A stretch of 44,210 nt of DNA, taken from Nitrosomonadales bacterium. Lineage in GTDB: Bacteria; Pseudomonadota; Gammaproteobacteria; Burkholderiales; Methylophilaceae. Below the pieces are notes generated by a model. That model saw only the letters and a program-made list of their open reading frames with translations. It was not told the DNA's origin and did not search any database. The DNA lies in NCBI GenBank assembly GCA_028344855.1, contig JAOMCC010000005.1:1-44210 (forward strand). Reading direction: 5' to 3'. The position numbers were made by a program, and so were the translations under genes. The stretch's first letter is position 1. Each line of letters opens with the position of its first letter. Positions 34,379-42,371 of this stretch are shown one piece after another.

Positions 34379-34606
34379 ATGGCAAGAGATATGTACAAAA
34401 GAAGGCGTTATTGTAGATTTTCTGCAGAAGGAATTGAAGAGGTTGACTATAAAGATGTAGCTCTTTTAAAAGACTTTATAAGTGAAAATGGCAAATTAAT
34501 TCCAGCAAGGATAACAGGTACCAAATCAAGATATCAAAGACAACTAACAACAGCAGTGAAGCGTGCGCGATTTTTAGCACTTTTACCTTTTACTGATAAA
34601 CACTAA
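34379..34606 (+). CDS. rpsR: 30S ribosomal protein S18
   Basis: S18 partners S6 on the 30S platform. I chose the ATG at 34379 ([20 protein letters not shown]), which is preceded by the GGAGGAG ribosome-binding site located in the rpsF tail; an open extension upstream runs through rpsF in another frame and is not real. The protein is 75 residues. Family blocks are [20 protein letters not shown] and [20 protein letters not shown], then [13 protein letters not shown]. rplI follows after 10 bases with a good AAGGAG site. Confidence 0.96.
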   Translation: MARDMYKRRRYCRFSAEGIEEVDYKDVALLKDFISENGKLIPARITGTKSRYQRQLTTAVKRARFLALLPFTDKH

Positions 34607-34616
34607 GGAGTATTTA

Positions 34617-35066
34617 ATGGAAATAATTTTATTAGAGAAAATTGTAAACCTTGGTGAACTTGGGGACATAGTTAATGTAAAAGATGGTTATGGAAGGAAT
34701 TTCTTAATTCCTCAAGGTAAAGCTAAAAGGGCTAACGAAGAAAATAAGGCAGAATTTGAATCTAAACGGGCAGAAATAGAAAAACAACAAGCTGCATTAT
34801 TAAAAGCTGCACAAAAAAGGGCTAAAGAGTTTGATGGTTTTGAGCTAGAAATAACTCAAAAATCAGGTATTGATGGAAAACTTTTTGGGTCAGTTACCAA
34901 TATTGATATTACAGAATCTGTTACCAATGCTGGTCATGAGATTGTTAAGTCAGAAATCAGAATGCCTGATGGCCCAATTAAGCTTACTGGTGAGCATATG
35001 ATCACTTTGGTTCTTCATCAAGAGGTTACAATTCAAATTAAGCTAACAGTAATTGGTGAAGAATAA
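34617..35066 (+). CDS. rplI: 50S ribosomal protein L9
   Basis: L9 is a two-domain protein at the base of the L1 stalk that affects frame maintenance. The N-terminal RNA-binding domain is clear: MEIILLEKIVNLGELGDIVN then VKDGYGRNFLIPQGKAKRA. A long connecting helix follows (about residues 42-75), then the C-terminal domain with GKLFGSVTNIDI and the tail HQEVTIQIKLTVIGEE. The length of 149 residues equals that of E. coli L9. A strong terminator lies after the stop, so it closes the rpsF-rpsR-rplI operon. Confidence 0.97.
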   Translation: MEIILLEKIVNLGELGDIVNVKDGYGRNFLIPQGKAKRANEENKAEFESKRAEIEKQQAALLKAAQKRAKEFDGFELEITQKSGIDGKLFGSVTNIDITESVTNAGHEIVKSEIRMPDGPIKLTGEHMITLVLHQEVTIQIKLTVIGEE

Positions 35067-35088
35067 AAATAATTATTTTTAATTTTTT

Positions 35089-35116
35089 AAGCTGCCAATA
35101 GGGCAGCTTTTTTTTT
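35089..35116 (+). terminator. Rho-independent terminator after rplI
   Basis: AAGCTGCC (35089-35096) and GGCAGCTT (35102-35109) form a perfect 8-bp stem with a five-base loop, directly followed by a run of nine T residues that includes the last two stem bases. This is a textbook terminator and separates rplI from dnaB. Confidence 0.95.
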
Positions 35117-35122
35117 ATTGGT

Positions 35123-35128
35123 TATAAT
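35123..35128 (+). promoter_or_regulatory. TATAAT -10 element just before dnaB
   Basis: A perfect TATAAT ends 6 bases before the dnaB ATG at 35135. If it is used, transcription would start at or within a base or two of the start codon, giving a leaderless message; no ribosome-binding site is seen between. A -35 element at the normal distance would fall in the terminator loop and is not consensus. Confidence 0.5.
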
Positions 35129-35134
35129 CATATT

Positions 35135-36508
35135 ATGGCTGATGATAAAATTAATAATTTAAAATTACCCCCTCATTCAATAGAGGCTGAACAATCATTA
35201 TTGGGTGGGTTATTAATCGATAATTCTGCACTGGCTCAAATCACTGATATTATTTCTGTTAAAGATTTCTATAGGCAAGATCATCGCTTAATTTTTACAC
35301 ACATCATCAATCTTATTAATCTTGATAATCCAGCAGATGTAATCACAGTTGCTGAATCTTTAGAAAAAAAATCTGAGTTAGCTTCAACTGGTGGAGTCGT
35401 TTATCTAGGTAGCCTTGCAGAAAATATGCCATCGGTTGCAAATATACGTGGGTATGCAAAAATTATTCGTGATAATTCTGTTTTACGTAATTTAATTACA
35501 GTTGGATCTGATATTGTCGAGGGAGCTTTTTCTCCTAAAGGTAAAGAAGCTCAAGCATTATTAGATGAAATGGAAGCAAAGTTATTCTCAATTGCTGAAG
35601 ATCAAAATAACAGGTTGGGATATAAAGACTTCCAAAAAGTTGTTGCTGATGTTGTTAGAAATCTTGAAGACAGAGGACAAAATCCTGGCACTGTAAATGG
35701 TTTAGCTACTGGCTTTACTGATTTAGATAAATTAACAACAGGATTGCATGGAGGTGAATTAGTTATAATTGCAGGAAGACCTTCTATGGGTAAAACAGCT
35801 TTAGCAATGAATATTGCAGAAACTTGCGCACTTAAACAAAATAAAGCGGTAGCAATATTTTCTATGGAAATGGGTGCAGAACAAATAGTAACTAGACTGT
35901 TAGGTTCTGTTGCTAAAGTCCACCAACAAAAAATGCGAACAGGTGAATTAACTGATGCTGACTGGGCAGAAATTGCCGATGCCTTAGGAAAGCTTAATGA
36001 GGCTCCAATTTTTATAGATGAAGGTTCAGCTTTAAATTCTTATGAGCTTAGAGCACGCGCTAGAAGATTACATCATTCTACGGAGGGTGGTTTAGGTTTG
36101 ATTGTAGTTGACTATATTCAACTGATGTCACCTTTAGGAAATGGAAATGGAGAAAATCGTGCTACAGAAATATCTGAGATTTCTCGGTCTTTAAAATCAC
36201 TTGCTAAAGAATTAAATATTCCAGTAATTGCTTTATCTCAGTTAAATAGAAATGTAGATAGTCGTCCAGATAAAAGACCACAAATGTCTGATTTAAGAGA
36301 GTCTGGGGCTATAGAGCAAGACGCAGATGTCATTATGTTTATATATCGTGAGGAGGTATATAACCAAGAAACACTCGATAAGGGCATTGCTGATATCATT
36401 TTAGCAAAGCAAAGAAGTGGTCCAATTGGAGATATTAAGCTGACATTTGTTGGGGAATATACTCGTTTTGAGAATTACGCTAACCCTGGATATGAATCTG
36501 GTTATTAA
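35135..36508 (+). CDS. dnaB: Replicative DNA helicase
   Basis: DnaB is the ring helicase that unwinds DNA at the replication fork. The N-terminal domain begins LKLPPHSIEAEQSLLGGLLI, the typical DnaB start. The RecA-like core has Walker A in IIAGRPSMGKTALAMNIAE near residue 210, FSMEMGAEQIVTRLL, the Walker B region LGLIVVDYIQLM, ALSQLNR and DLRESGAIEQDADVIMFIYR with the arginine finger region, and AKQRSGPIGDIKLTF near the end. No intein is present. At 457 residues the length is normal. alr follows after 5 bases and radA overlaps alr, so dnaB-alr-radA form a unit. Confidence 0.97.
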   Translation: MADDKINNLKLPPHSIEAEQSLLGGLLIDNSALAQITDIISVKDFYRQDHRLIFTHIINLINLDNPADVITVAESLEKKSELASTGGVVYLGSLAENMPSVANIRGYAKIIRDNSVLRNLITVGSDIVEGAFSPKGKEAQALLDEMEAKLFSIAEDQNNRLGYKDFQKVVADVVRNLEDRGQNPGTVNGLATGFTDLDKLTTGLHGGELVIIAGRPSMGKTALAMNIAETCALKQNKAVAIFSMEMGAEQIVTRLLGSVAKVHQQKMRTGELTDADWAEIADALGKLNEAPIFIDEGSALNSYELRARARRLHHSTEGGLGLIVVDYIQLMSPLGNGNGENRATEISEISRSLKSLAKELNIPVIALSQLNRNVDSRPDKRPQMSDLRESGAIEQDADVIMFIYREEVYNQETLDKGIADIILAKQRSGPIGDIKLTFVGEYTRFENYANPGYESGY

Positions 36509-36513
36509 ACTCA

Positions 36514-37590
36514 ATGAGACCATTAAAAGCAACTATAGACCATAAAGCATTATTATTTAACTTCAATTATATAAAAAAAATAGCTAGCAAAAGTAAGGTA
36601 ATGTCTGTTCTAAAAGCTAACGCATATGGTCATAATTTACTTGACGTTGCAAAGACGTTGATAAATTCTGATGGGTTTGCGATTCTTTCTATTGAAGAAG
36701 CCCTTTTATTAAGGAAAAATGATTTTAATCAATCTATTTTATTATTAGAAGGATTTTTTGATAAAGATGAAGTAAAAATCGCTTCAAAATTAAGAATTAA
36801 TGTTGTTGTTCATAACCAGAGACAAATTGATTTAATTGATCAAGTTAAACCAGATATACCACTTAATATTCATTTAAAAATTAATACAGGTATGAACAGA
36901 TTGGGCTTTCCTTCTTCTGAAGTTGATTACCTCCTAGAATCACTGAGTAGTAATTCATATATTGAAGATATTACTTTAATGACTCATTTTGCTACAGCCG
37001 ATGAAAAAGAGGGGATTGATAAACAATTTAAGGTATTTACCCAAATTACCGATAATTATAATCATTCTGCGTCTGCAGCAAATTCTGCAGCAATTCTTAA
37101 ATTTCCTGAATCGAGACTGGATTGGGTGCGGCCTGGAATTATGCTTTATGGTCTTTCTCCTTTTCAAGATAAAACTGCTCAAGACTTAGGATTAAAACCT
37201 GCTATGGCTTTAACTTCTGAAATCATTGCTCTTCAGGATATAAAATCTGGAGAATCAGTAGGATATGGTTTAGATTTTATAGCAAAGCAAAATATGAAGA
37301 TTGGAATTGTAGCTTGTGGTTATGGAGATGGCTATCCTCGACATGCAAAAAATGGAACACCCGTTTCAGTTGATGGGAATTTAACCTGCTTGATAGGCCG
37401 TGTGTCGATGGATATGTTATATGTTGATTTATCAAACCTACCTGATGCTCAGATTGGCTCACAAGTTGAATTATGGGGTGAAAGTATCTCAGTCGATTCT
37501 GTGGCTCAATTTTCTGGAACCGTAGGTTATGAGCTTGTTTGTGCCATATCTGCTTCACAAAGAGTGCCTCTAAGGAATATTAATGCCTAA
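36514..37590 (+). CDS. alr: Alanine racemase
   Basis: Alr interconverts L- and D-alanine, supplying D-alanine for peptidoglycan. The PLP lysine is in VLKANAYGHNLLDVAK near residue 33. Other blocks are HLKINTGMNRLGFPSSEVDY, RPGIMLYGLSPF and the catalytic tyrosine in GYGLDFIAKQ, then GYGDGYPRHAKNGTPVSVDG and GRVSMDMLYVDLS. The length of 358 residues is standard. Its placement after dnaB is common in proteobacteria. It overlaps the radA start by 8 bases. Confidence 0.95.
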   Translation: MRPLKATIDHKALLFNFNYIKKIASKSKVMSVLKANAYGHNLLDVAKTLINSDGFAILSIEEALLLRKNDFNQSILLLEGFFDKDEVKIASKLRINVVVHNQRQIDLIDQVKPDIPLNIHLKINTGMNRLGFPSSEVDYLLESLSSNSYIEDITLMTHFATADEKEGIDKQFKVFTQITDNYNHSASAANSAAILKFPESRLDWVRPGIMLYGLSPFQDKTAQDLGLKPAMALTSEIIALQDIKSGESVGYGLDFIAKQNMKIGIVACGYGDGYPRHAKNGTPVSVDGNLTCLIGRVSMDMLYVDLSNLPDAQIGSQVELWGESISVDSVAQFSGTVGYELVCAISASQRVPLRNINA

Positions 37591-38950
37591 AAGTAAAATA
37601 ATTTATCAATGCTCAGAATGTGGTGGTCAATCGACTAAATGGCAAGGTCAATGTCCTCACTGTTTTGCGTGGAATACTCTAGTTGAAGAAGTTATTGAAA
37701 GCAAAGGTATAAAAAGATATGCCTCTTTGGCAAAAACAAATGCACTAACAAAATTAGATGAGGTTGAAACAGTAGATATTTTAAAAAGAAGAACTAAAAT
37801 TTCTGAATTTGATCGAGTCTTAGGTGGCGGGTTTGTTCCTGGGGGAGTAATTTTATTAGGCGGGGACCCAGGAATTGGTAAGTCTACAATATTAATTCAA
37901 GCCTTATCAAAAATAACTCAGTCACCCGATGAGCCCTGTAATGTGATTTATATCAGTGGTGAAGAATCTTCCCAGCAAATAGCTATGCGTGCGAAACGAC
38001 TTGAGTTAGAGGTTTCAGATATTTCAATTTTATCTGAGATTAATTTAGAGAAAATAATGAAAACAATTGAAAAAGATAAACCTGATGTTGTTGTAATTGA
38101 CTCAATACAAACAATTTTCTCAGAAGAGCTTTCATCTGCTCCAGGTTCAGTAACGCAAGTAAGAGAGTGCTCGGCACAGTTAACAAGAATAGCAAAGCAG
38201 TTAGATATTACAATGATTCTTGTTGGACACGTCACTAAAGAAGGGACATTAGCTGGCCCTAGAGTATTGGAGCATATTGTTGATACTGTTCTATATTTCG
38301 AAGGCGATCCAAGTTCAAGCTTTAGAATGATTCGAGCATTTAAGAATAGATTTGGAGCTGTGAATGAATTAGGTGTGTTCGGCATGACTGAAAAAGGTCT
38401 CAAAGAAGTTACTAATCCATCAGCTCTTTTTTTGTCGCATCATAATAAACAAGTTAATGGCTCATGCATAAGTTGCATACAAGAAGGATCAAGACCAATG
38501 TTAATTGAGATTCAAGCTCTAGTTGATAACACTCATGGCCAATCACCAAAGAGACTTTCTGTGGGATTAGATCAAAATCGATTAGCAATGTTATTAGCAT
38601 CGTTAAATAGACATGCCGGAGTGGCATGTTACGATCAAGATGTTTTTGTGAATGCAGTTGGTGGAGTTAAAATAACAGAACCTGGAGTTGATTTGGCTAT
38701 ATTGTGTGCGATTGTCTCTTCATTTAAAAATCAACCATTAGATAATAAAACTGTAATTTTTGGAGAAATTGGGTTGGCTGGAGAAGTAAGGCCGGTTCAA
38801 AGGGGACAGGAAAGATTAAAAGAAGCGGCAAAATTAGGTTTTACAAGAGCAATTATTCCAAAAGCCAATCAAGCTAAACAAAAAATAAAAGGTATTGATG
38901 TGTTACCAGTTGAAAATTTATCGCAAGCTTTAGAGTTAATTATTAATTAA
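37583..38950 (+). CDS. radA: DNA repair protein RadA
   Basis: RadA (Sms) is a RecA-like helicase that promotes branch migration in recombination. The N-terminal C4 zinc finger is seen in YQCSECGGQSTKWQGQCPHC. The RecA core has Walker A in LLGGDPGIGKSTILIQAL, Walker B in VVVIDSIQTIF, and the RadA-specific KNRFG motif in AFKNRFGAVNELG. The C-terminal Lon-like domain contains VFVNAVGGVKITEPGVDLAI and VIFGEIGLAGEVRPVQRG. At 455 residues it is full-length. Its 3' end overlaps that of hpnD on the opposite strand by 15 bases. Confidence 0.97.
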   Translation: MPKSKIIYQCSECGGQSTKWQGQCPHCFAWNTLVEEVIESKGIKRYASLAKTNALTKLDEVETVDILKRRTKISEFDRVLGGGFVPGGVILLGGDPGIGKSTILIQALSKITQSPDEPCNVIYISGEESSQQIAMRAKRLELEVSDISILSEINLEKIMKTIEKDKPDVVVIDSIQTIFSEELSSAPGSVTQVRECSAQLTRIAKQLDITMILVGHVTKEGTLAGPRVLEHIVDTVLYFEGDPSSSFRMIRAFKNRFGAVNELGVFGMTEKGLKEVTNPSALFLSHHNKQVNGSCISCIQEGSRPMLIEIQALVDNTHGQSPKRLSVGLDQNRLAMLLASLNRHAGVACYDQDVFVNAVGGVKITEPGVDLAILCAIVSSFKNQPLDNKTVIFGEIGLAGEVRPVQRGQERLKEAAKLGFTRAIIPKANQAKQKIKGIDVLPVENLSQALELIIN

Positions 38951-39787
38951 ATTCACATTAAAAAGAGTGCATAAAGTAATTTGAAATTTTTCAAATTTTG
39001 ATAATGATATTTTTTGATTAAGTATATTGCTTGGCTGATTACTGATAATCTTAGATAGTAATGCATAGTATATGTTGGCCATAATAAGTCCTGGTTTTTG
39101 ATTTTTTTTATCAATATTAGGCAGATTTGAAAGTGCCAGCTTATAAAAATAGATGGCACGTTTAGCTTGATCTAAAACAAGGTCTTCCATCTTTTTATCT
39201 TGAATAAAATTTAGAATTTCTGATTCAGTAATATTAAATTTTTTTAATTCTTCAAGAGGGATATAGATTCGATTTCGTTTTACATCATCTCCTAAATCTC
39301 TAATTATATTTGTTAACTGAAGGGCAATACCCAAATTATGCGCGTATTTTAAAGTTGCGTTATCTTTATATCCAAATATATGAGCAGAAAGGATTCCAAC
39401 AGTAGATGCAGCCCTATAGCAATAAAGCTGTAATTCTTTAAAATCTTTATATCTATTTGAGTTAAGATCCATTTCCATACCATCAATAATTTCAATAAAA
39501 TAGGGCTTACTGAGATTGAACTTTGAAACATAGGGTTTTAAAGCTTTAGTAACTTGGTGTTGAGGTTTGTTTTCAAATAGTTGGTCGATTTCTAATCGCC
39601 ACCAATTTAATTTTTTTTTACTTTCCTCATATTCATCTGACTCATCAACGATATCATCAATTTCTCTGCAAAACGCATATAGCGCAATAAGAGCATTTTT
39701 TTTATTTTTTGGTAAAAAGATAAAAGCTGACAAAAAGTTAGAATGACTTTTTTTTGTGACTTGATTGCAATATTCTTGTGGATTCAT
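38936..39787 (-). CDS. hpnD: Presqualene diphosphate synthase HpnD
   Basis: HpnD condenses two farnesyl diphosphates to presqualene diphosphate on the three-enzyme HpnCDE route to squalene. I set the start at ATG 39787 (MNPQEYCNQVTKKSHSNF), which matches the family; the frame is open 12 codons further upstream inside hpnC. The trans-isoprenyl synthase motifs are ALYAFCREIDDIVDE near residue 45 and LQLTNIIRDLGDDVKRNRIY near 165, each with the metal-binding aspartates. The length is 283 residues. It overlaps the hpnC stop by four bases. No hpnE follows; the gene runs into the radA 3' end. Confidence 0.92.
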   Translation of the reverse strand: MNPQEYCNQVTKKSHSNFLSAFIFLPKNKKNALIALYAFCREIDDIVDESDEYEESKKKLNWWRLEIDQLFENKPQHQVTKALKPYVSKFNLSKPYFIEIIDGMEMDLNSNRYKDFKELQLYCYRAASTVGILSAHIFGYKDNATLKYAHNLGIALQLTNIIRDLGDDVKRNRIYIPLEELKKFNITESEILNFIQDKKMEDLVLDQAKRAIYFYKLALSNLPNIDKKNQKPGLIMANIYYALLSKIISNQPSNILNQKISLSKFEKFQITLCTLFNVNLINN

Positions 39788-40629
39788 TTTAAAAGGATAC
39801 ATCGACAAAATAATACTAGCCAATCTAATTTTGATAATTTAGGAGGGTTATTGAATAAATCACAATTATCTTTCTGCATTCTTTCAATTAATAAACTGAC
39901 AGCAGCGAGCATAATCTTTATTTGAAGACTGAGCCTACCTTTTGTATTATTTTTTAATGGGACTCCTTTATTTAAGATTAATTGAACTCTCTTTAACCAA
40001 AATCGTTTAAATATTTTCCAATTATTATTAAAGATTTTATTCTGAATATCTGAAATATTAAGATTAAATCTTTTCATTTCAATTGTTGGAATATATAACC
40101 TATCCTTTAAGATATCATCATTAAAATCTTGAGCCATTCCAATTAACGCAAAAGCCTGACATATTGCATTTGAATATTTTATATTTTGTTTAGTATTTTG
40201 TTTAAATAAGCTTAAAATCATTTCTCCTGCAGGAGCGGCAGCATTATCTATATAGTTCGTGAGTTGTGCAAAATTATTGTAACGATTTTTAGTAATATCT
40301 TGTTTGAAAGCCTTAATAAATCTTTCAAACAAATTAATTGAAATTGAAAAATTATCAATTATTTTAAAAATATCTTGAAATAGTGGGTCTACATTTTGAT
40401 TATTGTTTTTGATTTTTTTTAAGTTTTCTTCGTAACCCTGAATTTTCATCAATCTTTCTTTTTTAGCTAAATTTCCTTCATCAGCAATATCATCAGCAGT
40501 TCGAGCAAAATGGTAAAGAATTATCGCAGCTTCTCGGATTTGTTTAGGATATAAAAGTGTAGCCACAGGAAAGTTTTCATAATGCTTTTTCTTTTCCCTT
40601 CCTTGCTTCAAGGTAATATAATGTTTCAT
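39784..40629 (-). CDS. hpnC: Hydroxysqualene synthase HpnC
   Basis: HpnC converts presqualene diphosphate to hydroxysqualene. The sequence has the hallmark HYENFPVATLLYPKQIREA near residue 16, ILYHFARTADDIADEGN with the first aspartate motif, and DFNDDILKDRLYIPTIEM with the second. The length of 281 residues fits. hpnC-hpnD are translationally coupled. The product may be hopanoids or C30 carotenoids, or squalene itself; nothing in the window decides, because neither hpnE, a squalene-hopene cyclase nor a desaturase is nearby. The A+T content is especially high here. It is divergent from the phosphorylase gene, with only 50 bases between them. Confidence 0.9.
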   Translation of the reverse strand: MKHYITLKQGREKKKHYENFPVATLLYPKQIREAAIILYHFARTADDIADEGNLAKKERLMKIQGYEENLKKIKNNNQNVDPLFQDIFKIIDNFSISINLFERFIKAFKQDITKNRYNNFAQLTNYIDNAAAPAGEMILSLFKQNTKQNIKYSNAICQAFALIGMAQDFNDDILKDRLYIPTIEMKRFNLNISDIQNKIFNNNWKIFKRFWLKRVQLILNKGVPLKNNTKGRLSLQIKIMLAAVSLLIERMQKDNCDLFNNPPKLSKLDWLVLFCRCILLK

Positions 40630-40679
40630 AAATAAAGTATGCCATAGTTAGTTTATTATATTTTTATCATAGGAAATTT

Positions 40680-41429
40680 ATGTTTGGTGTTATTGGTGGA
40701 ACAGGTTTAGATAAAATAGAAGGCTTAGTAGTTGGAAAATATGAAACTATTAAAACACCCTATGGAGAGACTTCAGAGCCATTAGCTTTTGGATCAATTG
40801 CTGGTCAATTAATGATTGTCTTTATAGCAAGGCATGGTAAAAATCATTCCATTGCTCCACATTTAATTAACTATCAAGCAAATATATGGGCGCTTCATTC
40901 TGTAGGAGTAAAGAATCTCATAGGCATAAATACGGTTGGATCAATTGATACAAGATTTTTACCGGGTGATTTTGTATTTCCAGATCAAATTATTGACTAT
41001 ACATATTCCAGAAAAAATACCTTTTTCGATGGAGTGGATAATCCAATTCAGCATATTGATTTTACTTATCCATTTGATAGTAATTTACGTAATCATTTTT
41101 CGAGAGCTTCAAGGATGCTAGATTTAAAATTTCATACGAGTGGTGTTTATGCATGCGTTCAAGGTCCTCGTCTTGAGTCAGCTGCTGAAATTAATCGATA
41201 TGAAAATGATGGGGCAGATATTATTGGAATGACAGGGATGCCAGAAGCTTCTCTTGCAAGAGAAATTGGTTTAAATTATGCATTAATATGTCCAGTTGCA
41301 AATCATGCAGCAGGAAGAGGGTTGAATAAAGATGGAATTTCTCATGAGGAAATTAATGCAAATTCAGAAAAAATGGCTTTAAATATAGAAAATTTAATTA
41401 AAAGAATAATTGGGTCGTATGGCAATTAA
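40680..41429 (+). CDS. Methylthio-nucleoside phosphorylase (MTAP/MTIP family)
   Basis: A 249-residue purine nucleoside phosphorylase of the MTAP family, which cleaves 5'-methylthioadenosine or 5'-methylthioinosine with phosphate to recycle the by-product of polyamine synthesis. Family features: [13 protein letters not shown] at the N-terminus, [20 protein letters not shown] near residue 50, GINTVGSID near 80, [16 protein letters not shown] and [19 protein letters not shown], which bind substrate and phosphate. The base-recognition segment reads [10 protein letters not shown] rather than the TDYDCW of adenosine-specific MTAP, which favours a methylthioinosine or hypoxanthine-type substrate; that choice is an inference. 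It overlaps def by 11 bases. Confidence 0.85.
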   Translation: MFGVIGGTGLDKIEGLVVGKYETIKTPYGETSEPLAFGSIAGQLMIVFIARHGKNHSIAPHLINYQANIWALHSVGVKNLIGINTVGSIDTRFLPGDFVFPDQIIDYTYSRKNTFFDGVDNPIQHIDFTYPFDSNLRNHFSRASRMLDLKFHTSGVYACVQGPRLESAAEINRYENDGADIIGMTGMPEASLAREIGLNYALICPVANHAAGRGLNKDGISHEEINANSEKMALNIENLIKRIIGSYGN

Positions 41430-41931
41430 AGAAATAATAAAGATGGGTCATCCTCTATTGCTTGAAAAAGCAAAACCGGTTACTGAATTCGATACTCCCG
41501 AACTACATAAATTAGTGGAAGATATGATTGAAACAATGGAGTCAGAAAATGGGGCAGGTTTAGCCGCACCTCAGATTAACGAAGGTATTCAATTAGTTAT
41601 CTTTGGGTATGATACTGAACGATATCCAGATGCCGAAGACGTCCCATTCACTGTTTTAATTAATCCAACAATAAGACCTTTAACTAAAGAAACTGAGGAT
41701 GGATGGGAAGGGTGTCTATCTGTTCCTGGCATGAGAGGTTTAGTTCCTAGGTATAAAAAAATTAATTACAAAGGTTTTGATCAGTATGGCAAACCAATTG
41801 ATAGGGATGTGGAAGGTTTTCATGCAAGAGTTGTTCAACATGAATGCGATCATTTAATTGGAATGCTTTATCCATTAAGAATAAAAGATTTAAGATTTTT
41901 TGGTTTTGAAGATACATTATTTTCTGAATAA
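41419..41931 (+). CDS. def: Peptide deformylase
   Basis: Def removes the formyl group from the N-terminal methionine of new proteins. I chose the ATG at 41419, giving [20 protein letters not shown]; an in-frame ATG three codons upstream is less likely. All three motifs are present: GAGLAAPQI near residue 44, WEGCLSVPG near 100 with the metal-binding cysteine, and QHECDHLIG near 142 with the two histidines and catalytic glutamate. The protein is 170 residues. It overlaps the preceding phosphorylase gene by 11 bases. def is here separated from its frequent partner fmt. Confidence 0.95.
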   Translation: MAIKEIIKMGHPLLLEKAKPVTEFDTPELHKLVEDMIETMESENGAGLAAPQINEGIQLVIFGYDTERYPDAEDVPFTVLINPTIRPLTKETEDGWEGCLSVPGMRGLVPRYKKINYKGFDQYGKPIDRDVEGFHARVVQHECDHLIGMLYPLRIKDLRFFGFEDTLFSE

Positions 41932-41972
41932 GGCTTCAAGATAATTCTTCCATATGATAAAATTCGCACTCC

Positions 41973-42062
41973 GGAAGAGTGGCAGAGCGGTTTAATGCAC
42001 CGGTCTTGAAAACCGACGTGGGTTCGCGCCCACCGTGAGTTCGAATCTCACCTCTTCCGCCA
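41973..42062 (+). tRNA. tRNA-Ser (anticodon TGA)
   Basis: A 90-base class II tRNA. The acceptor stem GGAAGAG pairs with CTCTTCC, followed by discriminator G and an encoded CCA. The D arm is GGCAGAGCGGTTTAATGCAC, the anticodon loop CTTGAAA gives anticodon TGA, a long variable arm (GTGGGTTCGCGCCCAC) marks it as serine, and the T arm has GAGTTCGAATCTC. A TATGAT sequence at 41953-41958 is a possible -10 element, and a short T run follows the gene. Confidence 0.97.
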
Positions 42063-42073
42063 ATTTTTTATTG

Positions 42074-42286
42074 TTACAAATCTAAATCTTGATTATCAAT
42101 GAGCTCTTGAGTTTTTTGTTGCTGGGCTATCCAATTTTCAATTACTGCATAACTCCATAAGGTTGTTCTGTCGCCTATTTTGATAGCTGGCGGAAACTTA
42201 CCGTCTTTAATCCATTTCTTGAGGGTATCTTTGTCTATCTTTAGAGAGCTTGTAATGTCATCAATATTTAAGTAACTATCTTTCAT
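42074..42286 (-). CDS. Small AlpA/excisionase-like helix-turn-helix protein
   Basis: A 70-residue protein with the winged-helix pattern of AlpA regulators and phage excisionases: YLNIDDITSSLKIDKDTLKK then WIKDGKFPPAIKIGDRTTLW and VIENWIAQQ. In that family a helix-turn-helix is followed by a wing containing FPPPxKxGxR and a final VexWI helix, which is what is seen here. Such proteins regulate or direct excision of integrated elements, and this one converges on the 3' end of a tRNA-Ser gene, a common integration site. No integrase gene is visible before the window ends. It could also be a resident regulator; family assignment is good, role uncertain. Confidence 0.72.
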   Translation of the reverse strand: MKDSYLNIDDITSSLKIDKDTLKKWIKDGKFPPAIKIGDRTTLWSYAVIENWIAQQQKTQELIDNQDLDL

Positions 42287-42371
42287 ATTCTAAATACTAG
42301 CAAAAATTTAACTACCATGCCTCTATATATAGACGGCGAAGTTACATAGGGATTTAAGGTAAACTATTGAT

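Noticed and set aside
37277-37558. 93-codon minus-strand frame inside alr
   Set aside because: It is the antisense shadow of a well-conserved gene and matches no family.
42287-42371. Cobalamin riboswitch ahead of the BtuF-like gene
   Set aside because: The gap is only 85 bases and lacks a B12-box-like sequence.
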